Part shown: piece after piece, positions 25,831-33,409 of the stretch
Position numbering within the stretch: position 1 is the stretch's first letter
Layout: each line of letters opens with the position of its first letter
NCBI RefSeq assembly: GCF_039649665.1
Contig: NZ_JBDJAW010000042.1
Coordinates: 1 to 64,000 of the forward strand
Direction: 5' to 3'
Source of the DNA: Microbispora sp. ZYX-F-249
GTDB lineage: Bacteria > Actinomycetota > Actinomycetes > Streptosporangiales > Streptosporangiaceae
Length of the DNA stretch: 64,000 nt
Program-made: the position numbers and the translations under genes
Notes under the pieces: model-generated
Database searches by the model: none
The model's input: only the letters and a program-made list of their open reading frames with translations
What the model was told of the DNA's origin: nothing

Positions 25831-27923
25831 CCTCGCCGGCCCTCGCGTTGCATCCGACGATCGCCTATCACCTCACCAACACTCTGGGCTGGCAGAGGCT
25901 GCGGCCGCTGCAGCAGGGGGCGCTCGGTCCCATCGGCGACGGCCGCGACGCGCTGCTCATCGCGCCGACGGCGGGCGGCAAGACCGAGGCGGCCGTGTTC
26001 CCGCTGCTGTCCGTAATGGAGGAGCAGAGGTGGACCGGGCTGTCGGTGCTGTACGTCTGCCCGCTCAAGGCGCTGCTCAACAACCTGCTGCCACGCCTGC
26101 AGGCGTACGCGGGGTGGCTCGGCAGACGGGTGGAGCTCTGGCACGGCGACGTGTCCCGCTCGCGCCGCCAGACGATCCTGCGTGATCCCCCGGACATCCT
26201 GCTGACCACTCCGGAGTCCCTGGAGGCGATGCTCATCGGCACCGGGGTCGACCACCGCCGCCTGCTGGCGGATCTGCGGGCGGTGGTGGTCGACGAGGTC
26301 CACGCCTTCGCCCGGGACGACCGGGGCTGGCATCTGCTCGCCGTCCTGGAGCGCCTCACCCGGCTGGCCGGACGGCCGCTCCAGCGCATCGGCCTGTCGG
26401 CGACCGTGGGAAATCCGGATGACCTGCTCTCCTGGCTGCAGGGGTCGGGTGCCGCAACCCGGCCCTCGGAGGTGATCGCCCCGGAGACGCGGACCGATCC
26501 CGGGGCGGCCGATGTGGAGCTGGACCACGTCGGGTCCGTCGCCAACGCCGCCCGCGTCATCGCGGCGCTGCACAACGGCGAGAAGCGCCTCGTCTTCTGC
26601 GACTCCCGCAGGATGGTGGAGGAGCTCGGCCAGATGCTGCGCGACCTCGGCGTCACGACGTTCCTCTCCCATTCCTCCCTGTCCGCCGAGGAGCGCCGGC
26701 GCGCGGAGGAGGCGTTCGCGCAGTCCCGCGACTGCGTCATCGTCTCGACCTCGACGCTGGAACTGGGCATCGACGTCGGAGACCTGGACCGGGTCATCCA
26801 GATCAACGCTCCCTGGACGGTCGCGTCGTTCCTCCAGCGTCTCGGGCGCACGGGGAGGCGCTCGGGGGTCAGGCGCAACTGCCTCGTCCTGGCCCTGACC
26901 CCGGACGACCTCCTCGCCTCAGCGGGTCTCCTGCTGCTGTGGAGCAGGGGGTACGTCGAGCCGCTGCGGCCGCCGTCGTCGCCCCGGCACATCGTCGCGC
27001 AGCAACTCCTCGCGCTCACGCTGCAGGAGGGCCGCATCGGCGACGCCCTGTGGCCGGACTGGTGGAACGGCATCGGCCCATTCGGCGAGCAGGACGCACG
27101 GCCGGTGCTCGACCATCTCATCGCGCAGGGCTTTCTCGAGCGGGACGGAGGCGGTCTCCTCGTCGGCCCCCAGGCCGAGCGGCGCTTCGGCCGCAGGCAC
27201 TTCATGGACCTCACCGCGGTGTTCACGGCACCGCCGGAGTTCACCGTCCTGCGCGGCAACGTCGAGATCGGCCGGACGGACCCCGGCCTGCTGACCTCCG
27301 CCGTCTCGGGGCCGCGCCTGCTGTTGCTGGCCGGCCGTACGTGGGCGGTGGACTGGATCGACTGGAAACGACGGCGATGCTTCGTCCAGCCCGTGGATGG
27401 GGGCGGCGGCAGGGCACGCTGGGCGACGTCGATGTCGGGCGGGGCCTCCTTCGCCCTGTCGCGGGCCATGCGGGACGTCGTGCTCGGCGCCGATCCGCCC
27501 GTGAAGCTCACGCGCCGGGCGGTGAGCGGGCTGACGGGGATACGGGAGGACCACCGCGACCTCGTCAGGCCCGACGGCACGGTGATCGTGCGGACCGGAG
27601 GAGACCTGCAGTGGTGGACCTGGGCCGGGTACCGCGCCAACGCCACCCTCACCGCGACCCTCGGGCCGCTCGCCGATCCGACGCAGCGCGTGGACGACCA
27701 GCACATCAGGCTGAGGAACGACCTGACCGGCACTGGGTGGCGGCAGGATCTCGTGAGCAGGCTGAGCCGCCCCGAGGTGGACGAGCGGGCGCTGAACGGG
27801 CTCAAGTTCAGTGCGCTGCTGCCTCACGAGCTCGCCGTCGAGACGCTGGCCGCACGCCTGGCCGACTACCCCGCGGCGGCCGCCGTGCTTGCCGAGCCGG
27901 CGCATCTGGTGAATTTCGTGTAG
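25827..27923 (+). CDS. Lhr-like DEAD/DEAH helicase (BrxHI-like)
   Basis: This 698-residue SF2 helicase has APTAGGKTEA at 46-55, DEVH near 157, SATVGN near 192, TLELGIDVGDLDRVIQ and QRLGRTGRRSG in the second lobe, then a winged-helix and C-terminal region typical of Lhr and BrxHI. It is coupled to the BrxD gene by a GTGA overlap and closes the seven-gene operon. BrxHI is a known component of BREX type 2; here it is associated with a TerY-P triad and a membrane pair. The expected activity is ATP-dependent DNA translocation or unwinding. No nuclease domain is evident. Confidence 0.9.
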   Translation: MTSPALALHPTIAYHLTNTLGWQRLRPLQQGALGPIGDGRDALLIAPTAGGKTEAAVFPLLSVMEEQRWTGLSVLYVCPLKALLNNLLPRLQAYAGWLGRRVELWHGDVSRSRRQTILRDPPDILLTTPESLEAMLIGTGVDHRRLLADLRAVVVDEVHAFARDDRGWHLLAVLERLTRLAGRPLQRIGLSATVGNPDDLLSWLQGSGAATRPSEVIAPETRTDPGAADVELDHVGSVANAARVIAALHNGEKRLVFCDSRRMVEELGQMLRDLGVTTFLSHSSLSAEERRRAEEAFAQSRDCVIVSTSTLELGIDVGDLDRVIQINAPWTVASFLQRLGRTGRRSGVRRNCLVLALTPDDLLASAGLLLLWSRGYVEPLRPPSSPRHIVAQQLLALTLQEGRIGDALWPDWWNGIGPFGEQDARPVLDHLIAQGFLERDGGGLLVGPQAERRFGRRHFMDLTAVFTAPPEFTVLRGNVEIGRTDPGLLTSAVSGPRLLLLAGRTWAVDWIDWKRRRCFVQPVDGGGGRARWATSMSGGASFALSRAMRDVVLGADPPVKLTRRAVSGLTGIREDHRDLVRPDGTVIVRTGGDLQWWTWAGYRANATLTATLGPLADPTQRVDDQHIRLRNDLTGTGWRQDLVSRLSRPEVDERALNGLKFSALLPHELAVETLAARLADYPAAAAVLAEPAHLVNFV

Positions 27924-27980
27924 CTCATTCACAGGTGTTTGCGTTGTGTATATGAGGGGTTTTTGGTACTTTAGTGGTGC

Positions 27981-28002
27981 CTGATCGGCCATCGGCGATC
28001 AG
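27981..28002. repeat. 7-bp inverted repeat downstream of the helicase gene
   Basis: CTGATCG and CGATCAG are separated by eight bases. The intergenic stretch (27924-28110) is AT-richer than its surroundings. The repeat could be a weak terminator for the upstream operon or an operator for the next gene; no T-run follows it on the plus strand, so I do not call it a terminator. Confidence 0.35.
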
Positions 28003-28110
28003 AAAAACCATCCCATTCCCACTGCGGACGCTCGTCCGGCTTGAGCATGCTTCCGCCGGTTACGCCCGAGGGCGCCGGCGTCTTCGCACCACCCCCTCGC
28101 AAGGAAGACG

Positions 28111-29442
28111 ATGACGACTATTCGCGTACGGGTCGACGACGAGTGGATCACGGTGACGTCCGCCCGTATCGGCACCGCCTCGGGCGCACGGCCCGCACCG
28201 GACGAGACCCCCATCCACATCATCGGCGGCGCACCCATGGACGGCTCCTGGCCGGCCGAGTACGGCACGCCGGACAGCATGGCCCCGGCGTACGCGGTGA
28301 CCGGCCTGACCCACGACAAGGCCTGTGAGCTGGGCCGGGCCTCCGGCCAGGAGGTGGTCTACGCCTGGAGTTACAACTGCCTGGCGGTGTTCGCCTGCGC
28401 CGACGGCTCGTACTCGCTCGCGGGCTGGCGTTCCGGCCCCGACGCCGAGCGGCCGACGCACGAGTCCTCCCCCGCCGAGCGGCCGCCGTACGAGTCCTCC
28501 CCCGCCGAGCGGCCCGCCGTGTACGACGCCGTCGCCGCCCCGGCGGTGGTTTCGGTGCCGCCGGCGACGGAACGCGGCGAGCACGCGGCGCATCCGGGGA
28601 ATGTCCCCGCTCCCCCGGAGCCCGAACGGCTCGCCGCGGACTGTCTGTTCCCCAGCCGCTCGCTGGGTGAGACCGGGGAGGTGCTGCTCAGGATCCGGGC
28701 ATGGCGGATGTTCGGCAGGAGGATCTCGCGAGTCCTGCAGGTCCGGGACGGCCGCCTGGAACTGCTCAGCCGGCGTGCCAAGGACCCGGTGCAGGTCGTC
28801 GACCTCGGCCCGGTCCCGGAGGACCCCCTGACCGCGGCGCTCGCCCGCGTGCCCGATCTGCTGACCTTCCCCTCCGAGGCCGCCGTCGAGATCGAATGCC
28901 CGGACGAGGACGCCGACCGGGTCGCCGGCCTCGCCACGCCGGTCTTCGGCGCCTACTACCCGGTCGAGGAACTGTACGAGTACGACGACAGCTGGGATGA
29001 CGAGGAGTGGGACGAGGAGGACTGGGAGGACTACCGGGCGGGGCGCGACCGCGCCTGGCCACGTGAGGACGAGCGCGCCTACTCCTGGTACGACGGGCTG
29101 ACCGCCGTCCGGATCCACATCAACGGCGTCCTGCACCTGGCCGCCGAGGTGGACGACCGGTGGGTTCTCGTCCCCATGGACCCCCGCCAGGAGTTCCCTC
29201 CGCTGCCCATGCCCTGGTCGTACTACACCGAGGACTCGTACGGCTTCGACGGCGGCTCCCCCATCAACAACAGCCACTGGTGGACCGGGTCGGGCAACAT
29301 CCGCGACGACCTGCACATCGCCTGGGCCGCGTGGGACGAGGGCGGCGAGGTGCTCCTCGCCCGCTGCGACAGGCAGGAGTTCGAGCGCCGCGTGTACGCC
29401 TGGGGCTACCTGGACCGCCCGGACGAGGGCGTGATCGAGTGA
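28111..29442 (+). CDS. Protein of unknown function with DUF3293-like N-terminus (paralogue 1)
   Basis: This 443-residue soluble protein has AAGGAAG upstream of its ATG. Residues 1-110 (IHIIGG...YAVTGLTHDKACELGRASGQEVVYAW) resemble DUF3293 in layout. A Pro-rich linker with a duplicated decapeptide follows. The C-terminal 270 residues share a pattern with the next gene: a strand-rich segment, DPL..AL..VPDLL.F, an acidic stretch, INGV.H.AA..D..WVLVP and a Tyr/Trp/Gly-rich tail. No catalytic motif is recognised. Its position right after the TerY-P/BrxD operon suggests an accessory, but an own promoter in the 187-bp gap is possible. Confidence 0.75.
   Translation: MTTIRVRVDDEWITVTSARIGTASGARPAPDETPIHIIGGAPMDGSWPAEYGTPDSMAPAYAVTGLTHDKACELGRASGQEVVYAWSYNCLAVFACADGSYSLAGWRSGPDAERPTHESSPAERPPYESSPAERPAVYDAVAAPAVVSVPPATERGEHAAHPGNVPAPPEPERLAADCLFPSRSLGETGEVLLRIRAWRMFGRRISRVLQVRDGRLELLSRRAKDPVQVVDLGPVPEDPLTAALARVPDLLTFPSEAAVEIECPDEDADRVAGLATPVFGAYYPVEELYEYDDSWDDEEWDEEDWEDYRAGRDRAWPREDERAYSWYDGLTAVRIHINGVLHLAAEVDDRWVLVPMDPRQEFPPLPMPWSYYTEDSYGFDGGSPINNSHWWTGSGNIRDDLHIAWAAWDEGGEVLLARCDRQEFERRVYAWGYLDRPDEGVIE
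28450..28509 (+). repeat. 30-bp tandem duplication in the linker of paralogue 1
   Basis: Two adjacent 30-bp units differ at only a few bases and encode RPTHESSPAE and RPPYESSPAE. The duplication is in frame and lies in the flexible Pro-rich linker, so it changes spacing between domains rather than a folded core. Confidence 0.8.
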
Positions 29443-30785
29443 CGACGAATCCGGACGGCGAAGGACCTCACAACGTGGACATCACCGGACCCGGCGACGA
29501 CGTCACGCCCGGAGCCTTCTCGGTCAGGTGGGACGACGCGTCGCCCTGGCCTGCCGTACAGACCCTCAACAGGCGGCGTGCGCGGCAGTTCCTGCTGGCC
29601 GTGTCGGAGAGCACCGTCACCGCGCACGGCGAGCAGGCCTTCCACGACGGCCTGCTGGCCCGCGGCCACGGCCTGGCGTTCTACACGCGCATCGCGTACG
29701 GCCGGCGGGAGTTCGCGTGCCGCCACTACGGCGGTCCCGAGCCCCGGCTGCTGCCCGCCGTGCCACCGGACCTCCTCCCGGAGCCGTGGTCGGAGCCGTG
29801 GCGGCTCGTCGCGACGTACCGGGGCCCGGAGCTGTTCGACGAGGACTGGGCCGAGCGGGTGTCCGCCCTGCCTCTGGAGTCGTTCCTCACCGTCCATGTC
29901 GACGGAGAGGGCGAGCGGGGCCTGCGCGTCAGCGACAGGACCCTGGAACTGGTCAGGATCGGGACGGACGGCGAGCGGACCGTCACCGCACTGGGCCGGC
30001 TCCGTGCGAAGGACGATCCGCTCGCCGTCGCCCTCCGGGCCGTCCCGGACCTGCTCGCGTTCGACCCGTACGCCGCGGTGGACATCACCGCGGATACCCC
30101 GTTCGCGGTCGCGGACGCCATCCGGTTCAGTGCCGATCTCGACCGCGCCGACGCGGAGGCCCGGGTGGACGAGGAGTTCTTCGCCGACGAGGAGGAGTCG
30201 CTGCTCGAAATTCTGGACGGCAATCTGGTCCCGGTGATGTTCCGGATCAACGGCGTCCCCCACTTCGCCGCCCGGGCGGACGGCGAGTGGGTGCTCGTGC
30301 CCGTGGAGAGGCTCTACCGCTTCCCCTCCCCCGTCACCAACCGGACGTTCATCTCCGTCTCCTTCGACTACGACGGCGGCGGCTACTCCAGCGGAGGGGG
30401 TTTCGAGACCATCGCGGAGATCCGGCCGGGGCTCAACATCGCGTGGGAGGATTACTCGGACGAGGCCTGGGACCGGGAGATGACCCTCTCCCGCGAGCCC
30501 CTCCCCGAGTTCGCCGCCGGACATCTGCCGTACCGGTTCAGCGACCGGATCATCGCCGTCGCCCTGGGTGGGGAATACCGGTTCCCCGACGACCTCTGGG
30601 GCCACGAGTGCGAGGAGTCCGAGGTCGAGACCAACCTGGGCGACGACGAGAAGTGGTACGTCGTCGAGACCCCGCAGCTCGGCTTCGAGCGTCACGACCC
30701 GGAAGGCGTACGCTTCCTGGCCGCCCTGGGGCTGTCGCCGGACGCGGCCGGGATCACGGTGTCCAGGCCGGATCCCGGCCGATGA
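29439..30785 (+). CDS. Protein of unknown function (paralogue 2)
   Basis: This 448-residue protein starts with GTG overlapping the previous stop (GTGA), so it is co-translated with paralogue 1. The middle and C-terminal parts align by eye with that protein: ...DPLAVALRAVPDLLAFDPYAAVDI..., an acidic run, FRINGVPHFAARADGEWVLVPVERL, a Gly/Tyr-rich segment and LNIAWEDY. The N-terminal 150 residues differ from its neighbour and are not DUF3293-like. No signal peptide, TM helix or known catalytic motif is seen. Its 3' end overlaps the convergent gene by 32 bp. Two diverged copies in one operon may form a heteromeric complex; that is speculation. Confidence 0.72.
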   Translation: MTTNPDGEGPHNVDITGPGDDVTPGAFSVRWDDASPWPAVQTLNRRRARQFLLAVSESTVTAHGEQAFHDGLLARGHGLAFYTRIAYGRREFACRHYGGPEPRLLPAVPPDLLPEPWSEPWRLVATYRGPELFDEDWAERVSALPLESFLTVHVDGEGERGLRVSDRTLELVRIGTDGERTVTALGRLRAKDDPLAVALRAVPDLLAFDPYAAVDITADTPFAVADAIRFSADLDRADAEARVDEEFFADEEESLLEILDGNLVPVMFRINGVPHFAARADGEWVLVPVERLYRFPSPVTNRTFISVSFDYDGGGYSSGGGFETIAEIRPGLNIAWEDYSDEAWDREMTLSREPLPEFAAGHLPYRFSDRIIAVALGGEYRFPDDLWGHECEESEVETNLGDDEKWYVVETPQLGFERHDPEGVRFLAALGLSPDAAGITVSRPDPGR

Positions 30786-31305
30786 CGCCGAGCAGACGGT
30801 CGAGCGGAGCGGCGTCGTCCGGGACCGCCACCGGCGGCCCGAAGGCGCCGCGTCGCCTGCCCATCTCCACCATGTTCTCGGTGAAGCCCAAGGCCCGCTC
30901 GACGGCCTCCGGGTCCGGCGCGTACTCCTGCCCGGTGGCCCTGGCCAGGTCCCACCCGTGCACGACCATGTCGACGAGGTACATGTGGGCCAGCGTGGTC
31001 ATCGGCATGCCCATGGCGGGGCTGGTCCCCTCCCACGCCTCCGGCCGCGACCAGGCGGCAAGCGCACGCTCCGCCCGCTCGGGGAAGTCGCCCGTGTAAG
31101 GTCCCTGCTCGACGCGCGGGCCCTTGCGAGCCAGCGACTCGAACAGCTCCGCCACCCACTCGAGGTGGTTGATCAGGTCCTCGACGTCGAACTTCTCGCA
31201 GGGCGTCAGGAGCCCGAGCTGCTCCTGCCGCACCGAGCGCACCACGCCCGCGGTGCGTTCGGTGGCGCGCGTCATCAACGGCATCATCTCTTGCATGGCA
31301 GCCAT
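30754..31305 (-). CDS. TIGR03086-family putative metal-binding protein (DinB/MDMPI-like)
   Basis: This 183-residue protein resembles the actinobacterial TIGR03086 group and the mycothiol-dependent maleylpyruvate isomerase N-domain: LTPCEKFDVEDLINHLEWV early, then a HMYLVDMVVHGWDLARATGQ helix. The His residues in NHL and VHGWDLA are the usual metal ligands of this four-helix fold. The start was placed at MAAMQEMM because upstream codons run into the divergent AraC gene. Members use mycothiol or bind metal, but the substrate is unknown. It overlaps the 3' end of the convergent unknown gene. The divergent AraC regulator, 52 bp away, may control it. Confidence 0.75.
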   Translation of the reverse strand: MAAMQEMMPLMTRATERTAGVVRSVRQEQLGLLTPCEKFDVEDLINHLEWVAELFESLARKGPRVEQGPYTGDFPERAERALAAWSRPEAWEGTSPAMGMPMTTLAHMYLVDMVVHGWDLARATGQEYAPDPEAVERALGFTENMVEMGRRRGAFGPPVAVPDDAAPLDRLLGVIGRDPAWTP

Positions 31306-31357
31306 CGTGCCGCGCCCGCCCGAGGCGCGGCTTGTAGAAACGCGACAGCGTGGATGG

Positions 31358-32128
31358 GTGAACCCGTACGCGGGGCTCGACGCCTTCGACTTCGTCCGGC
31401 AGGCGCCGTCGCCAGGGATCTCGGCGTACGTGGAGCACTTCTGGGTCGTCACGTGGACGGATCTCGGCGAGCCGTACGAGCAGCGCATCATCTCGCATCC
31501 CACGGTGAACATGACGATCACCCGGGATTTCCACCGGATCGCGGGAGTGATCAAAGGTGGCTTCTCCTACACCATGCGGGGCAGCGGCCGCGTGCTCGGC
31601 ACCCGCTTCCGCCCGGGCGGCTTCCGGCCGTTCCTCGACGGCCCCGTGTCCCGGCTGTCCGGCCGCTTCGTGGAGATCGGCGAGATGTTCGGGGCGGCCG
31701 GCGCGGCCCTGGTCGAACGGGTCCTGGCCGAGCCCGACTCCCGGGCCGCCGTCGCGCTCGTCGAGACGTTCCTGCGGGGTCTGCGGCCGTCCGAGGATCC
31801 ACTGGCGGAGGAAGCCGCGGCCCTGGTGGCGATGGTCGAGGACGACACGTCCGTGACCAGGGTCGACGAGCTGGCCGCCCGGTCGGGGCGCTCGGTGCGC
31901 TCGCTGCAGCGGCTGTTCCGGGACTACGTCGGCGCCGGCCCCAAGTGGGTGATCCGCCGTTTCCGGCTGCACGAGGCCGCGGAGCGGATCCAGCAGGGCC
32001 TCGACCTCGCCACACTGGCCGCCGAGCTCGGCTACACCGACCAGGCCCACCTGACCCGTGACTTCACCGCCGCTGCCGGGATGCCGCCTGCGGCCTACGC
32101 CCGGCTCAGCGGCCACGTCGCGCGCTGA
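31358..32128 (+). CDS. AraC-family transcriptional regulator
   Basis: This 256-residue regulator has a C-terminal AraC/XylS double helix-turn-helix: DELAARSGRSVRSLQRLFRD as the first HTH and TLAAELGYTDQAHLTRDF as the second. The N-terminal part (YVEHFWVVTW...SHPTVNMTI...GTRFRPGG) is a DUF6597-like cupin-type sensor. The chosen GTG gives VNPYAGLDAFDF; upstream in-frame codons would overlap the divergent gene. It is transcribed away from the TIGR03086-type gene across 52 bp and is the obvious candidate to regulate it. Confidence 0.85.
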   Translation: MNPYAGLDAFDFVRQAPSPGISAYVEHFWVVTWTDLGEPYEQRIISHPTVNMTITRDFHRIAGVIKGGFSYTMRGSGRVLGTRFRPGGFRPFLDGPVSRLSGRFVEIGEMFGAAGAALVERVLAEPDSRAAVALVETFLRGLRPSEDPLAEEAAALVAMVEDDTSVTRVDELAARSGRSVRSLQRLFRDYVGAGPKWVIRRFRLHEAAERIQQGLDLATLAAELGYTDQAHLTRDFTAAAGMPPAAYARLSGHVAR

Positions 32129-32229
32129 AGCAGCCCGGACTTCGAAGGACCTGAGCGGCGGCATCCGCCGGAAGCCGCCGGCGAGCCCGGCCGCCGGACC
32201 CCGAACGGGATCCGGCCGCACGAGCCGGC

Positions 32230-32853
32230 TCAGCGATCCGCCGTGCCGGACGTCTCGGGGAAGCGGCGGGTGGCCACGACGGCGGCCAAGTCGGGCGCGA
32301 GCCGCAGCTCCGCCGCGTCGAGCCCCGGGTGGCCGAGCCAGTGCATGCGGGCCCGGTCGACGGCGCCGTCGAACCGCGGCGGCCAGTGCCGGGCCGGGGT
32401 CAGGTCGTCGACGACCAGCGTTCCTCCCGGTCCGAGCAGCCGGTGCGGATCGGCAGGCTCCTCACCGCTCTTGCCCTGGCCTCCGCCGTCGAGCACGAGC
32501 AGGTCGTACGGCCCGTCCCGGTGGATCTCCCGCCAGTCGCCGCGGATCACCGACACCTGCGGGTGGCCGAGGAAGACCTGCGCCGCCAGGGCCGCTCGCC
32601 GCGGATCCCGTTCGACGCTGACCAGCCGGGCCCCGGGCCGGGCGCCCGAGGCCAGCCAGGCCAGGCCCACTCCGCATCCGGTGCCGGTCTCCCCGATCAT
32701 CTCGGCACCGGACGCCAGTGCGTACAGCAGGCGCCCCTGCTCGGGCCGGCAGGAAGGACCGAAGCCCGCCTGCCGCGCCACCTCGACCGCGCGCCCGACC
32801 AATGGAGGCAGGCCCGTGAGGCCGTCGTACGCCGCCGTGCCGTCGATCGACAT
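32230..32853 (-). CDS. SAM-dependent O-methyltransferase family protein
   Basis: This 207-residue protein follows the class I methyltransferase plan of the O-methyltransferase family 3: EMIGETGTGCGVGLAWLA for the SAM-binding loop, LVSVERDP for the acidic strand-2 end, VIRGDWREI, then YDLLVLDGGG and GGTLVVDDLTPARHW. Substrate cannot be predicted. It is monocistronic, lying between the convergent AraC gene and a small secreted-protein gene on the same strand 30 bp upstream. Confidence 0.8.
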   Translation of the reverse strand: MSIDGTAAYDGLTGLPPLVGRAVEVARQAGFGPSCRPEQGRLLYALASGAEMIGETGTGCGVGLAWLASGARPGARLVSVERDPRRAALAAQVFLGHPQVSVIRGDWREIHRDGPYDLLVLDGGGQGKSGEEPADPHRLLGPGGTLVVDDLTPARHWPPRFDGAVDRARMHWLGHPGLDAAELRLAPDLAAVVATRRFPETSGTADR

Positions 32854-32883
32854 CGCTTCAGGCTAGGACAACGGACGCCCGTC

Positions 32884-33234
32884 TCAGTAGGAACAGGCGC
32901 GGCGGGGCAGCTTACCGGACGCCTTGATGGTGACCGTCTTGTGGCGCGAGCTCTTCGGATCGCTGATCCACATGGTCAGTCGCGGGTACTGGTGGGCGCA
33001 CACCCTCTTCTCGCTCTTCTTCAGGTGCTTGAACCGGTAGATCACGCGCTTCCAGTTCTTCTCGGGGGTCTCGACCATCCATCCCTCGCCGCTCTGCATC
33101 TCTCCCAGGCAGTCGCGGATCCCCTGGCACGGGCTGCTGTACGTCGTCGCGGCGGCGGCGGACTGGGCGGCCGGCACCTGCGCGACGAGCATGGTCAGGG
33201 CGGCGGCCGCTCCCGCGGCGAACTTCCTGGTCAC
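32884..33234 (-). CDS. Small secreted protein of unknown function
   Basis: The chosen GTG (GAGGA eight bases upstream) gives a 116-residue preprotein with a classic Sec signal: TRKF, then AAGAAAALTMLVAQVPAAQSAAA. The mature part is about 87 residues, basic, with Cys residues in SPCQGIRDC, RVCAHQ and RRACSY, so two disulfides are possible. No family is recognised. An upstream GTG at 33249 would add five residues. It is divergent from the pca operon across a 175-bp region. Confidence 0.65.
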   Translation of the reverse strand: MTRKFAAGAAAALTMLVAQVPAAQSAAAATTYSSPCQGIRDCLGEMQSGEGWMVETPEKNWKRVIYRFKHLKKSEKRVCAHQYPRLTMWISDPKSSRHKTVTIKASGKLPRRACSY

Positions 33235-33361
33235 GTCTGCTGTCCTCACGATGGTTGTCTCAAGGTCGGCCACAGCCTGGCGCGTCGTCCTTGGGATCCA
33301 CTTGGAGATCGTTTGCGGCCCGTGCCGATGGCCCATCGGCGGCATGGACTATGCTCACGTT

Positions 33362-33395
33362 GTTCGCAAAATGAACCGGCGTTCGCATAGCGAAC
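33362..33395. promoter_or_regulatory. Tandem GTTC-N7-GAAC palindromes (IclR/PcaR-type operator)
   Basis: Two 15-bp sites, GTTCGCAAAATGAAC (33362-33376) and GTTCGCATAGCGAAC (33381-33395), lie 19 bp apart centre to centre, about two helical turns. The second is a perfect palindrome. They end 14 bp before the chosen thiolase start. Such GTTCGC-type repeats are the known recognition pattern of IclR-family regulators of beta-ketoadipate genes (PcaR/PcaU). The regulator itself is not in the window. Confidence 0.65.
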
Positions 33396-33409
33396 AAGAG
33401 GGGATGGTC

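Noticed and set aside
19155-27923. Calling the operon Zorya or BREX outright
   Set aside because: Only the membrane pair resembles Zorya and only BrxD/BrxHI resemble BREX; zorC/D/E, pglX, pglZ and brxL are absent, so neither name fits.
27981-28002. Intrinsic terminator after the BrxHI-like gene
   Set aside because: The stem is short and followed by an A-run rather than T-run on the coding strand; kept only as an inverted repeat.
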